From: JANRIC01 sp033765345
GTDB taxonomy: Bacteria > Bacteroidota > Bacteroidia > Cytophagales > Microscillaceae
Direction: 5' to 3'
DNA: 64,000 nucleotides
Assembly (NCBI GenBank): GCA_033765345.1
Contig: JANRIC010000166.1
Coordinates: 15,931-79,930 of the forward strand
Position numbers and translations under genes: made by a program. The notes under the pieces were generated by a model. It was not told the DNA's origin and searched no databases. It worked only from the letters and a program-made list of their open reading frames with translations. Position 1 is the first letter of the stretch. Each line of letters begins with the position of its first letter. Shown piece after piece: positions 16,568 through 25,630 of this stretch.

Positions 16568-18497
16568 ACGTATCTCCTTCCTTTTCAATAAATTTATACT
16601 TGCTTAACTTGATTATAATGCAAAAAAGAACTACAACTAGTTCAAAAGAATATTCAAAAACATCCATTAAGCTGTGTGCAACTACATTTCGCAGGTTTAA
16701 TCCTGCTTTTTCAGCTAATACATATTTAATTAGTATTCTATCTTCCTCATCAAAATTGGTTTTTTGTTCAGGCTTTAAAGGTGGTTCGTGAGCCATGTCT
16801 GCCAATAAATCATCCAATAGTTTTTCCATTACCAATTTATTTGAGCCCTTCTGCCTAGTTTTAAATGTTGCAATTCCAATTTTCTCACAAAAATAACGCA
16901 AAAGCCCCTCAACTTTTAGGGTTAAACTATCGGTTATGGTAACAAAATCACATTGATAAGTATTATCAGCAAAGAAGTTATCGAGTTCTTCAAACAACCT
17001 TTTTAACCCTGGCTTAAGGGTATCAATAGGTTTGACATCTACTGCCTGACCACGATAATTTCTCACAATAGCTTCATTAAACCATGTCCCTTCCAAATAG
17101 GATATTACAGAAGCATAACTTAACTTCTTTGCTTGATAAGCTTCAATAAAAAACTCTTGCATGGTTTGTGTACCAATTTGAAAATTGAAAGTATATGAGT
17201 TCCAAAAATTAAACTTTTCTTTTTCTTCATCAGTGTGAAACACATCAACCATATTTCCAAATTTATCTATTATTGAAATAGGGAGCGTTGAGAGTAAAAC
17301 TGTTTGTTTGCTTAATTCAACAGAACGGTCTTTAACATTTTGAATTGTATCGTACCATAGAGATGTTATGAAATGATGAATTATGCCTCTTTCGTCGTTT
17401 TCAGCTACCGTTTTTAAAATACGTTCATTTATACGATCAATGTGCTCCTTTGGAAGTTCCTGTCTTATTTCTGACAACCGAAACTTGCCTCTTAGTTCGG
17501 AATAATATCTTTCCAATCTACTAATATCATCAGGAAGATGAATCTGTTGATAGATGCGTAGTGCATCTTCTGCAAAACTCACACAAGCCATGTTTGCTTT
17601 ACTTTCTGCATCCATTGCAAGCTTCTCATATAATTTTGCTTTGTATTTTAATAGGTCAGCGACTGGTTTATTTCTTTTTTTCTCAATAGCGATGTTACGG
17701 TCAATGGCATACATGGCACCCCATACATAAGTTTTTTCAAGTTCCTTAACACCTTCTAAGTTTTTATCAACAACTTTCTGAAAGTCGATTAATTTATTTG
17801 ATAAACGATAATAATCGGATAACAAACCGGAAAGATCAAGTAAAATACGTAAAATGTCACCCTTGGTAATGTCCCAATTTTGGTGTGTGTTGAAGATGTA
17901 CTGAATTATATTAGTCAATTCTGGCTCAAGACCCGATTTTTCTGCAACGCCGAATGCCATACGCAGCGAGTGGAAGAAATGTAACACATAATGATTTTTT
18001 TCATCTCCTTTATCTATTTTAGCATGATACGCTTTACTTAGCTCAAATAACTCATTACAAAGCTGACGTTTAAAGTCATTATGTCTTGAGGTGGCTGTTT
18101 TCTCACCAAAATACACCATTAAACCGTATTCTGTTTTTGCATATAGGTTTTTGCATTCGTTGTAGCGTTTTTCAAAGTACTCAAAATCTTGTTGGGTATA
18201 TTTTGTAACATCAGGCCAATAAAGAGGTATTTGGCTGCCATCTTCTAAAGTTTGTGTATTGCTCACTTGCCAACTTAATCCGTTAATAATTCCCTTTTCA
18301 TTATCAGGTTTTTTATCGAAAGATTTTTGAACTGAAAATACTTGTCTATCAAGATCAGCAATTGCAGCTATATCTTGTCTGCCTTCATGACAAAGTTGTG
18401 TGTACACCTGTTGAAATTCTTTATTTATAGTATGCACATCTTCACAATCGTAAGAACTTTCATCTATTTTTTTTAAATATTTATCTAGTGCATTCAT
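16548..18497 (-). CDS. HEPN-domain protein, DUF4209-like
   Basis: 649-aa mostly helical cytoplasmic protein. The C-terminal segment AGLNLRNVVAHSLMDVFEYSF followed by a hydrophobic helix is characteristic of DUF4209, a HEPN-superfamily domain. Its Arg603-Asn-Val-Val-Ala-His608 matches the R-x4-H RNase motif of HEPN toxins and defence effectors. The rest (about 1-590) is a long helical region with no recognised domain. HEPN proteins often cut RNA in toxin-antitoxin or phage-defence settings; that activity is inferred here. It is the first gene of a minus-strand unit with the VapB-like gene. The surrounding island and repeats fit an acquired region. Confidence 0.7.
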   Translation of the reverse strand: MNALDKYLKKIDESSYDCEDVHTINKEFQQVYTQLCHEGRQDIAAIADLDRQVFSVQKSFDKKPDNEKGIINGLSWQVSNTQTLEDGSQIPLYWPDVTKYTQQDFEYFEKRYNECKNLYAKTEYGLMVYFGEKTATSRHNDFKRQLCNELFELSKAYHAKIDKGDEKNHYVLHFFHSLRMAFGVAEKSGLEPELTNIIQYIFNTHQNWDITKGDILRILLDLSGLLSDYYRLSNKLIDFQKVVDKNLEGVKELEKTYVWGAMYAIDRNIAIEKKRNKPVADLLKYKAKLYEKLAMDAESKANMACVSFAEDALRIYQQIHLPDDISRLERYYSELRGKFRLSEIRQELPKEHIDRINERILKTVAENDERGIIHHFITSLWYDTIQNVKDRSVELSKQTVLLSTLPISIIDKFGNMVDVFHTDEEKEKFNFWNSYTFNFQIGTQTMQEFFIEAYQAKKLSYASVISYLEGTWFNEAIVRNYRGQAVDVKPIDTLKPGLKRLFEELDNFFADNTYQCDFVTITDSLTLKVEGLLRYFCEKIGIATFKTRQKGSNKLVMEKLLDDLLADMAHEPPLKPEQKTNFDEEDRILIKYVLAEKAGLNLRNVVAHSLMDVFEYSFELVVVLFCIIIKLSKYKFIEKEGDTYDNSSK

Positions 18498-18773
18498 TTT
18501 TTGCTCTTAATTATTTTCAATATACTCCTTTAAAGGTTCGCTTTTAGTTTATCAATATCGTTCGTGTTTTTTATACTTGGCGATAACACCCAAATCTTAG
18601 CTTGTTTTATCCAAATCAATGAGTATATAAAGCGATTGTCATTGGTTTTTACAAAATTACATTTTAAATCTAATTCTTTTTTTTGGATTAAAAAAACAAG
18701 TCAATTTCACATCCAAACAAGCAATCAAATTTCACCTCCCCTTCAAAAATACACATTCTCCACAAAAAATATA

Positions 18774-18781
18774 TATCTTTG
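18774..18781 (+). promoter_or_regulatory. Bacteroidota -7 box upstream of ileS
   Basis: TATCTTTG matches the TAnnTTTG -7 consensus of the Bacteroidota primary sigma factor and lies 35 bp before the GTG start of ileS. No good TTTG -33 box is seen at the expected distance. Confidence 0.5.
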
Positions 18782-18816
18782 CGCTCTAATGGAGTTCATT
18801 TAGCATTGATAAACAA

Positions 18817-21800
18817 GTGAAGAAATACAGAGAATACAAAGATTTTAGTTTCCCCGAAATTGAAGCCGAAATCCTGCAATTCTGGGAAGAAAATCGCATC
18901 TTCGAGCAGTCTGTCAGCAGCCGCGAAGGCAAAGCCACTTTTACTTTTTATGAAGGGCCGCCTTCGGCCAATGGAATGCCCGGCATTCACCACGTAATGG
19001 CACGCACAATCAAGGATATTTTTTGTCGTTTCAAAACGCTTCAGGGCTTTCAAGTGAAGCGCAAAGCAGGCTGGGACACACACGGACTGCCCATTGAGCT
19101 GGCCGTAGAAAAAGAACTGGGCATCACCAAAGATGACATCGGCAAGACAATCTCCGTAGAAAATTACAATAAAAAATGCCGGGAAACGGTCATGAAATAC
19201 ACCGACGTATGGGCTGACCTCACCCGCAAAATCGGCTATTGGGTCGATATGCAAAATCCTTATGTGACCTATCACAACGATTATATCGAGTCGGTCTGGC
19301 ACCTGCTCAAGGAATTGTACAACAAAGACCTGCTCTACAAAGGCTATACCGTACAGCCTTATTCGCCCAAAGCCGGTTCAGGACTCAGCTCGCACGAACT
19401 CAATCAACCTGGTGCCTATCGAGATGTAACGGATACCTCTATCACGGCACAGTTTAAGGTCAAAAAAGAAACCGTTTCGGAGTTTTTATTTGAGCAGCCT
19501 GACGAGCTGGTGTATATCCTCGCCTGGACAACCACGCCCTGGACGCTGCCCTCCAACTGCGCCCTGGCCATTGGTGAAAACATCACCTACGTCAAAGTCA
19601 AATCCTTTAATCAATATACCTTTGCACCGATTTCGGTCGTACTCGCCAAGGATTTGCTCGAGAAGCACTTTTCTTCCAAAAACAAAGACCTCAATCTCAG
19701 CGACTACCTACCCGGTGATAAAAAAATTCCTTTTGAAGTGGTGGACGAATTCCCTGGTAAAAAACTCCTGGGTATTCACTACGAACAACTGATGCCCTAT
19801 GTGACCAATGAAAATCTAGAGATAAATGCCTTCCGGGTCATCCCTGGCGATTTTGTGACTACCGACGACGGTACAGGCGTAGTACATACAGCTTCAGTTT
19901 TTGGTGCAGACGACTTTAGGGTGGCACGCCAAAACAATGTGCCTGCCGTCCTCATCCTAGATGAAAACAGCCAGGAAGTACCCCTTGTCAACAAACAAGG
20001 ACAATTCGAGAAGGTACTCGTAGAGGCTATGAACGTAGATTTGCGCCAAATTGCGCTCAAACACGGCAAGGACGAACACGCCTACGATCTGCCTAAATAC
20101 ATGAAGCAGGAATACGAAGAAGAACTTCCAGAAGCTTATCTGTCTTCAGATATTCTGATTTCTATCCTGCTCAAAGAACAAAATAAAGCTTTTAAAGTCG
20201 AGAAATACGTCCACTCTTACCCGCATTGCTGGCGCACCGATAAACCAGTACTGTATTATCCGCTAGATTCCTGGTTTATCCGTACCACCGCCATGAAAGA
20301 TCGCCTGGCCGAACTCAACAAAACCATCAACTGGAAACCCAAAGCCACCGGCGAAGGTCGATTTGGCAACTGGCTGGAAAACCTCGTGGACTGGAATCTT
20401 TCGCGGCAACGCTACTGGGGAATTCCCTTACCGATCTGGCGCACCGAAGACGGCACCGAAGAAAAGTGCATCGGGTCTGTCTACGAACTTTATGAAGAAG
20501 TGCAAAAAGCCAAAGAAGCCGGCCTGATGCAGGAAAACCCCATCGGAGCTTATGAATACATCAGCGAGGTAGAAAAAGACGAGGATGGTAATATCAAAAA
20601 TGCCAAAGTGATTGATGCTTTTTATTCGCCCAATAGCTTTGACCTGCACCGCCCTTATGTAGATGAATTGATCTTGGTCTCTGAAAGCGGCAAGCCCATG
20701 TATCGTGAACCAGATCTCATTGATGTATGGTTTGATTCAGGCTCGATGCCTTATGCACAGTTTCACTATCCTTTTGAAAATCAGGAAGTCTTCAAAAAAG
20801 CCTATCCAGCCGATTTTATTTCAGAAGGGGTAGACCAAACAAGGGGCTGGTTTTTTACACTGCATGCCATCGCAGGGATGCTCTTTGATTCGGTAGCTTT
20901 CAAAAATGTAGTGTCTACCGGGCTTGTACTGGATAAAGAAGGGCGCAAAATGTCCAAGCGTTTGGGCAATGCCGTAGACCCTTTTGAGACGCTGGCCGAA
21001 TACGGTGCCGATGCCACTCGCTGGTATATGATCTCCAATGCCAATCCCTGGGACAACCTCAAATTCGACATCGCAGGCGTGGATGAAGTGCGTCGACGTT
21101 TTTTTGGTACTTTGAAAAATACCTATTCTTTTTTTGCACTCTATGCCAATCTGGATGGCTTTCGCTTTGATGAGGCAGAAATACCCATGGCAGAACGCCC
21201 CGAAAGCGACCGATGGATCATTTCCAAACTCAATACTTTGATCCGGCAAGTAGAAGAAGCTTATGAAGACTACGAGCCTACCCGTGCAGCACGCTTGATC
21301 CAGGATTTTACAGTAGATGACCTCAGCAACTGGTACGTGCGCTTGAACCGCAAGCGCTTCTGGAAAGGTGAATACCAAAACGACAAAAAAGCTGCCTATC
21401 AGACTTTGTACACTTGCTTGGAAACGATTGCCAAACTCGCTTCTCCGATTGCACCTTTTTATAGCGATAATATTTACAGGGATTTAAATGAGGTTTCGGG
21501 AAAAAATAGAGCTGCTTCAGTGCACTTGGCTGAATTCCCCCAAACAGACTCCTCCAAAATCGATTTGGATTTGGAAGAAAAAATGAATTTGGCTCAGAAA
21601 ATATCTTCTTTGACACATTCCCTGCGCAAAACCGCCAAAATCCGTGTAAGGCAACCCCTGCGCAAAATCCTTGTACCCGTACTGGATGCTCAAACTAAAA
21701 AACGCATCGAAGAAGTAAGCGATTTGATCATTACCGAAGTCAATGTTAAAGAAGTAGATTTGATTAGCGACGATTCCGGCATTTTGGTCAAAAGCGTCAA

Positions 21801-22299
21801 ACCTAACTTCAAAACCCTGGGAGCAAAATACAAACAGGAGATGAAAACCGTGCAACAGATCATCCTGGGCTTCGGCAAGGAAGATATTACACAGATTGAG
21901 CGGGAAGGAAAACTAAGTAAAGAAGGTTTTGAATTGCTGCTCGAGGATGTGCTCATTAGCTCGCAGGAAGTAGAAGGTTTCTCGGTTGCGAGCGAAAACG
22001 GACTCACCGTAGCCCTGGATACCGAAGTAACCGACGAACTCAAAATGGAAGGACTCGCCCGCGACTTTGTGAACCGTATCCAGAATCTTCGCAAAGATTC
22101 CGGCTTAGAAGTGCAGGATAAAATTCACCTTCAGGTACTTACAGACAATGATTTGGTCAAAAATGCTTTGATAAGCCACAAAGAATACATTTCAGAAGAA
22201 ACCCAGGCACTTTCACTTAATTTAGTAGAGGATTTGAAAAAAGGGGAGGAGTTTGAAATTGAGGAGTTTAGGCTGGAAGTGGCGATTTCAGTAGCCTAG
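18817..22299 (+). CDS. ileS: Isoleucyl-tRNA synthetase
   Basis: 1160-aa class I aminoacyl-tRNA synthetase charging tRNA-Ile. The N-terminus holds the nucleotide-binding HIGH-like motif in ANGMPGIHHVMAR, then KRKAGWDTHGLPIELAVEKELG. The editing domain has VYILAWTTTPWTLPSNCALAIG and GTGVVHTASVFGADDF, and the catalytic loop is KMSKR in KEGRKMSKRLGNAVDPF. A tRNA-anticodon-binding helical domain and a long C-terminal extension follow. The length corresponds to the longer IleRS type rather than the roughly 930-aa form with a zinc finger. The start is a GTG: an in-frame stop lies 27 bp upstream and no ATG intervenes. A -7 box is at 18774 and a terminator hairpin follows. Confidence 0.95.
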   Translation: MKKYREYKDFSFPEIEAEILQFWEENRIFEQSVSSREGKATFTFYEGPPSANGMPGIHHVMARTIKDIFCRFKTLQGFQVKRKAGWDTHGLPIELAVEKELGITKDDIGKTISVENYNKKCRETVMKYTDVWADLTRKIGYWVDMQNPYVTYHNDYIESVWHLLKELYNKDLLYKGYTVQPYSPKAGSGLSSHELNQPGAYRDVTDTSITAQFKVKKETVSEFLFEQPDELVYILAWTTTPWTLPSNCALAIGENITYVKVKSFNQYTFAPISVVLAKDLLEKHFSSKNKDLNLSDYLPGDKKIPFEVVDEFPGKKLLGIHYEQLMPYVTNENLEINAFRVIPGDFVTTDDGTGVVHTASVFGADDFRVARQNNVPAVLILDENSQEVPLVNKQGQFEKVLVEAMNVDLRQIALKHGKDEHAYDLPKYMKQEYEEELPEAYLSSDILISILLKEQNKAFKVEKYVHSYPHCWRTDKPVLYYPLDSWFIRTTAMKDRLAELNKTINWKPKATGEGRFGNWLENLVDWNLSRQRYWGIPLPIWRTEDGTEEKCIGSVYELYEEVQKAKEAGLMQENPIGAYEYISEVEKDEDGNIKNAKVIDAFYSPNSFDLHRPYVDELILVSESGKPMYREPDLIDVWFDSGSMPYAQFHYPFENQEVFKKAYPADFISEGVDQTRGWFFTLHAIAGMLFDSVAFKNVVSTGLVLDKEGRKMSKRLGNAVDPFETLAEYGADATRWYMISNANPWDNLKFDIAGVDEVRRRFFGTLKNTYSFFALYANLDGFRFDEAEIPMAERPESDRWIISKLNTLIRQVEEAYEDYEPTRAARLIQDFTVDDLSNWYVRLNRKRFWKGEYQNDKKAAYQTLYTCLETIAKLASPIAPFYSDNIYRDLNEVSGKNRAASVHLAEFPQTDSSKIDLDLEEKMNLAQKISSLTHSLRKTAKIRVRQPLRKILVPVLDAQTKKRIEEVSDLIITEVNVKEVDLISDDSGILVKSVKPNFKTLGAKYKQEMKTVQQIILGFGKEDITQIEREGKLSKEGFELLLEDVLISSQEVEGFSVASENGLTVALDTEVTDELKMEGLARDFVNRIQNLRKDSGLEVQDKIHLQVLTDNDLVKNALISHKEYISEETQALSLNLVEDLKKGEEFEIEEFRLEVAISVA

Positions 22300-22312
22300 A
22301 AAAAATACACAT

Positions 22313-22365
22313 AAAATCGGACTCATATCTTGGAAAATTTAATTCCAATGGATGAGACCGATTTT
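22313..22365 (+). terminator. Hairpin after ileS
   Basis: AAAATCGG-A-CTCAT pairs with ATGAG-AC-CGATTTT around a 26-nt loop, 13 bp beyond the ileS stop, and the second arm ends in TTTT. Likely intrinsic terminator. Confidence 0.55.
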
Positions 22366-22496
22366 CTATTATCTGCCTACCATGTTATTCATACTTTTTT
22401 CATTTCTTAAAGAATGTTAATAGAAGCAACCCTTTCCTGTACCGAAAGGTCTTATAGGTAATAATCCAAATTTTACTACTATAATCCCTTCAATTT

Positions 22497-23777
22497 ATGA
22501 AAAATTATTATTTGATTATTTTTCTTCTATTTGCAGAAATATTTTGTACTCAGGCACAACTAAGACGGAATACTATCGTTGATTTTCAGCTTGAATACGA
22601 TAGTACAAACCAGATTAATTTCTTTAAACACAAAATAGATATAGGTCTAGTGGCACGTACCCACCACGGCAAAACCATACGTACCGTAGGTTTGTTAGGG
22701 GAATGGATGCATTGGAATGTGAAAGTAAACCCCGGTCAATTTCAGGAAGGTTTAATTACCTTTAATTCCGAGGATCTATATACGCACAATCATCAGATTC
22801 GTGTAAAAGCATCTCCCAAAAATAACCCTACATTACAAAAGGAATACATTATTAAAATTCCTTACCTGGAAAGCTTCATTTTGACTTATGACACGCTCAA
22901 GTCTTTTTCCCCAGGCTACTGGATTCATATTCATCTATGGGGAAATTATAGCAATGGGCAAAATCATAATATCAATCGAACCTACCGTGGAAAGCTTATA
23001 GAAGATTTTAGCGTTGACGTTTTGCCCGCATCGCAATTTTCCGGAGACAGTGTGTTGATTCCGGTAGTCAAATCGGAAGAAGAAATTTACGATTCAGTGT
23101 ATATCAGCGTTCTGCACAATCTGAATAGCACGATTCAAACTCAAATCGCCATTCCTGTTGATTATGCAGGAGAATATACTATGGATTTTAATGGAATTAA
23201 TGGCCAATCAAACGGGAGAGGAGTAAAAGGACAGGATGGGTATCACGGTCCCAGAGTGAATGTTTATGTCAAATCTTTCAGATATGGCTCAAAAGAGTTT
23301 TTGAAAATCAAAGCAGTTTCTGCTGATAAAAAAGATAGCTTAATAATCAATAAGCTTGGAGGAAAAGTGTTGATACGAGCCAATGGCGGAAATGGCGGAA
23401 ATGGGGGAAAAGGAATAAGCGGACGTATTGGAGACAACTATAGTGGTAATGGATATGGAGGAGATGGGGGTGCCGGAGGGAACGGAGGAAATGGTGGGAA
23501 TGGCGGACAAATAATCGTTTATACGGATATTAATGATTATGACTTTCTTTTTGATCGTATCAACATAGAAAATGTAGGAGGAAAAGAAGGAATAGGGGGG
23601 GGCGGAGGTTCCAAAGGAGTTGGGGATTATGATGGCAATATTGCAGCAAGTATCATCGGAGGAAAAGGTGGGAGAAGAGGATCCAGAGGAGCAAATGGAA
23701 TTCCAGGAATTGCCGGGCCTCCGCTAGAAATAAAAATCATATCCACAAAAGAACTCAACAGAGCTTTTGAAGAGTAA
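22497..23777 (+). CDS. Secreted glycine-rich repeat protein
   Basis: 426-aa exported protein. The signal peptide covers about residues 1-21 (ending CTQAQ). Residues 22-230 are beta-rich with no recognised domain. From about 235 the protein becomes glycine-rich with G-x-x and GGNGG runs (NGGNGGNGGKG, GGAGGNGGNGGNGG, GGGGGSKGVG), interleaved with charged strands, ending KELNRAFEE. The pattern resembles collagen-like or PGRS-like flexible surface proteins. No T9SS-type tail is visible, so it may stay in the periplasm or outer membrane. It stands alone after ileS with its own upstream space. The DNA behind the GGN runs is itself repetitive (ggaaatggcgg words). Confidence 0.7.
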   Translation: MKNYYLIIFLLFAEIFCTQAQLRRNTIVDFQLEYDSTNQINFFKHKIDIGLVARTHHGKTIRTVGLLGEWMHWNVKVNPGQFQEGLITFNSEDLYTHNHQIRVKASPKNNPTLQKEYIIKIPYLESFILTYDTLKSFSPGYWIHIHLWGNYSNGQNHNINRTYRGKLIEDFSVDVLPASQFSGDSVLIPVVKSEEEIYDSVYISVLHNLNSTIQTQIAIPVDYAGEYTMDFNGINGQSNGRGVKGQDGYHGPRVNVYVKSFRYGSKEFLKIKAVSADKKDSLIINKLGGKVLIRANGGNGGNGGKGISGRIGDNYSGNGYGGDGGAGGNGGNGGNGGQIIVYTDINDYDFLFDRINIENVGGKEGIGGGGGSKGVGDYDGNIAASIIGGKGGRRGSRGANGIPGIAGPPLEIKIISTKELNRAFEE

Positions 23778-23905
23778 ATCTTTAAGCACTCCTAAGTTAC
23801 TCAAATTATCATGTTGTACTGATCAGCTATCAGAAAAGCTGAAATCGGCGTGCAACAATTGGATAACATGAATGCAGACCAGGTAGTACTTTTGCAAAGA
23901 GATGT

Positions 23906-24140
23906 TCAGGAAGCTTGATTACAACGGAGTATTTCTGTTGACTGGTGCAATATCTTTTGAGAAAGTTCTAAAACCTTAAGAACCTGTACCTTTTGCACAT
24001 TTGGAAAATCGTTTAAAAATTCTTCAATACTTTCCCCAGCCTCTAAATAGTCAAATAGGTTTTTAATAGGAACTCTGATTCCATTTAAAACGGGGATACC
24101 TCCAAGAATTTCTTGATTAATATTGATTACTTTTATACAA
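23906..24140 (-). pseudogene. DUF433 antitoxin-like gene remnant
   Basis: The 620-bp gap between the glycine-rich gene and the M28 peptidase contains a minus-strand frame reading VININQEILGGIPVLNG, IRVPIKNLFDYLEAGESIEE and FLNDFPNVQKVQVLKVLEL, an obvious DUF433 domain (small helix-turn-helix proteins often paired with DUF5615 toxins). The frame is open back to 24223, but no ATG, GTG or TTG occurs at the family's usual start. No toxin gene lies downstream. It is probably a decayed orphan. A short plus-strand fragment with antitoxin-like composition (about 23829-23920) adjoins it. Confidence 0.6.
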
Positions 24141-24402
24141 TTAACTTTCCAGCTTTTTAAACTAAAATTGTTGTGTAAAAATACAAAATCTGGTAGCGTA
24201 TTACAAATAATGTGGTCTATTCAAAAATTAGCCTTTTCTATTAAATGAGAGGATTAAAGAAATCAAGAGAATTAATCCTTTTCCTTCTTGATTTTATGAA
24301 TTCCTTTCATTTCTTTGAATATTTTTTGCACCTAAAATTTATTTTGACTTTATTGCTTTACTAATTCAAGCTAAAACCAAAAAACCTCAAATCAATCTCA
24401 GT

Positions 24403-25275
24403 ATGATAGATATTCCTGTAAGAAAAAACCGCCTTTACCGTGATGTAGAGGTACTTACAACCATCAACCCGCCTCGAAATTATCGGAATATCCAATCTTT
24501 AGACAAAATCGCCGATCACATTTTACAGGAATTCTCCAAACTGGATTGTACTACGCAGGTACAAAGCTATCTGGCCAAAGACGAAATCTACAAGAATGTC
24601 ATTGCTTCTTTTGCTACCGAAAACGAATCCCGAATCGTTATCGGAGCGCATTATGACGTAGACGGCGATCAACCCGGTGCCGATGATAATGCCAGTGCCG
24701 TGGCGGGATTGCTCGAGATTGCCCGATTGGTACACGAGCTAAAACCTAAACTTCGTCATCGCCTAGATTTTGTGGCTTTTTCGCTTGAAGAAGCTCCTTT
24801 TTATTTTACTGATTTGATGGGCAGTGCCATTCACGCAAGCTCTCTCAAAAGATCAGGAGCTTCTGTCAAATTTATGCTTTGCCTAGAAATGATCGGCTAT
24901 TTTAGCCAAAAGCCTGGTTCTCAGAAATATGCTTCTGAAATGTTGTATGATATATATCCACATACTGGTAATTTTATCGCTTTGGTGAGCAAAGACGGAG
25001 GAGAAAAACTCGTGAAACAACTACAAACTCACATGCAAAAAGTGATGCACCTAGAAATCCAAACCTTGTGCGCCCCCGTAGATCAGCACGTGGAAATTAC
25101 ACTTTCAGATCACCTGAACTACTGGAAAGAAGGCTACGAGGCAGTCATGATCACTGATACTTCTTTCCTCAGAAATCCTCATTATCACCAAAAAAGCGAT
25201 ACAATCGATACCCTGGATTTTGACGCAATGGCAGAAGTGGTGAAAGGCGTGTATTGGGCTTTGGTAAATGTTTAG
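24403..25275 (+). CDS. M28-family zinc metallopeptidase
   Basis: 290-aa aminopeptidase-type enzyme. Metal ligands sit in GAHYDVDG, then PGADDNASAVAGLLEIARL, then FSLEEAPFYFTD, with a late histidine in HYHQKSDTIDTLDF: the His-Asp-Glu-Asp-His order of M28. No signal peptide is seen, so it appears cytoplasmic, unlike the second M28 protein in this window. It probably removes N-terminal residues from peptides, with unknown specificity. It is transcribed alone and followed after 44 bp by a palindromic repeat element whose hairpin may terminate transcription. Confidence 0.88.
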   Translation: MIDIPVRKNRLYRDVEVLTTINPPRNYRNIQSLDKIADHILQEFSKLDCTTQVQSYLAKDEIYKNVIASFATENESRIVIGAHYDVDGDQPGADDNASAVAGLLEIARLVHELKPKLRHRLDFVAFSLEEAPFYFTDLMGSAIHASSLKRSGASVKFMLCLEMIGYFSQKPGSQKYASEMLYDIYPHTGNFIALVSKDGGEKLVKQLQTHMQKVMHLEIQTLCAPVDQHVEITLSDHLNYWKEGYEAVMITDTSFLRNPHYHQKSDTIDTLDFDAMAEVVKGVYWALVNV

Positions 25276-25319
25276 TGAAGGAAATTAAGCCCCATGCCTG
25301 TTTTGCTGTAAGTATCTTC

Positions 25320-25420
25320 GGTAGTATTCAAGATGTAATGCTGAAATAAAAAAAACGCCCGGCTTTGTGTCCTCACAAAGCCCCTTTTTGAACGAACAGT
25401 ATTACTTGTTTAACACTACC
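25320..25420. repeat. Palindromic repeat element, copy 2 of 6
   Basis: 101 bp, almost identical to the copy at 15002: same terminal inverted repeats and central hairpin GGCTTTGTG (25361-25369), loop TCCT, CACAAAGCC (25374-25382), then CCTTTTT. It lies just past the M28 gene stop and could serve as its terminator. Confidence 0.85.
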
Positions 25421-25482
25421 GCATCTTCTTATGAATTGCACGAACGGTTATTTTTGAATGAAGAGAATTAAACAACCCCCCC

Positions 25483-25542
25483 TTAATTATTTTAATTGCT
25501 TTAATTATTTTAATTGCCTTAATTGCTTTAATCATTTTAATT
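25483..25542. repeat. 9-bp tandem repeat upstream of murC
   Basis: TTAATTATT, TTAATTGCT, TTAATTATT, TTAATTGCC, TTAATTGCT, TTAATCATT, TTAATT: nearly seven units of TTAATTRYT, flanked by C-runs (CCCCCCC and CCCCCC). It ends 88 bp before the murC start and could influence its promoter if unit number varies. Confidence 0.75.
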
Positions 25543-25630
25543 CCCCCCAAAAAATCATTTTCTCTTCCCTTCATGGAAACATGCACAGCTTTTTGTAAAT
25601 TGCCGGAGAATTTTCGCTAAATGATAAAAA

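Noticed and set aside
18564..18803. 79-codon ORF upstream of ileS
   Set aside because: AT-rich sequence with poor codon character, overlapping the likely ileS promoter.
19239..22094. Several ORFs on both strands within ileS
   Set aside because: They lie entirely inside the confidently assigned ileS gene and have no family features.
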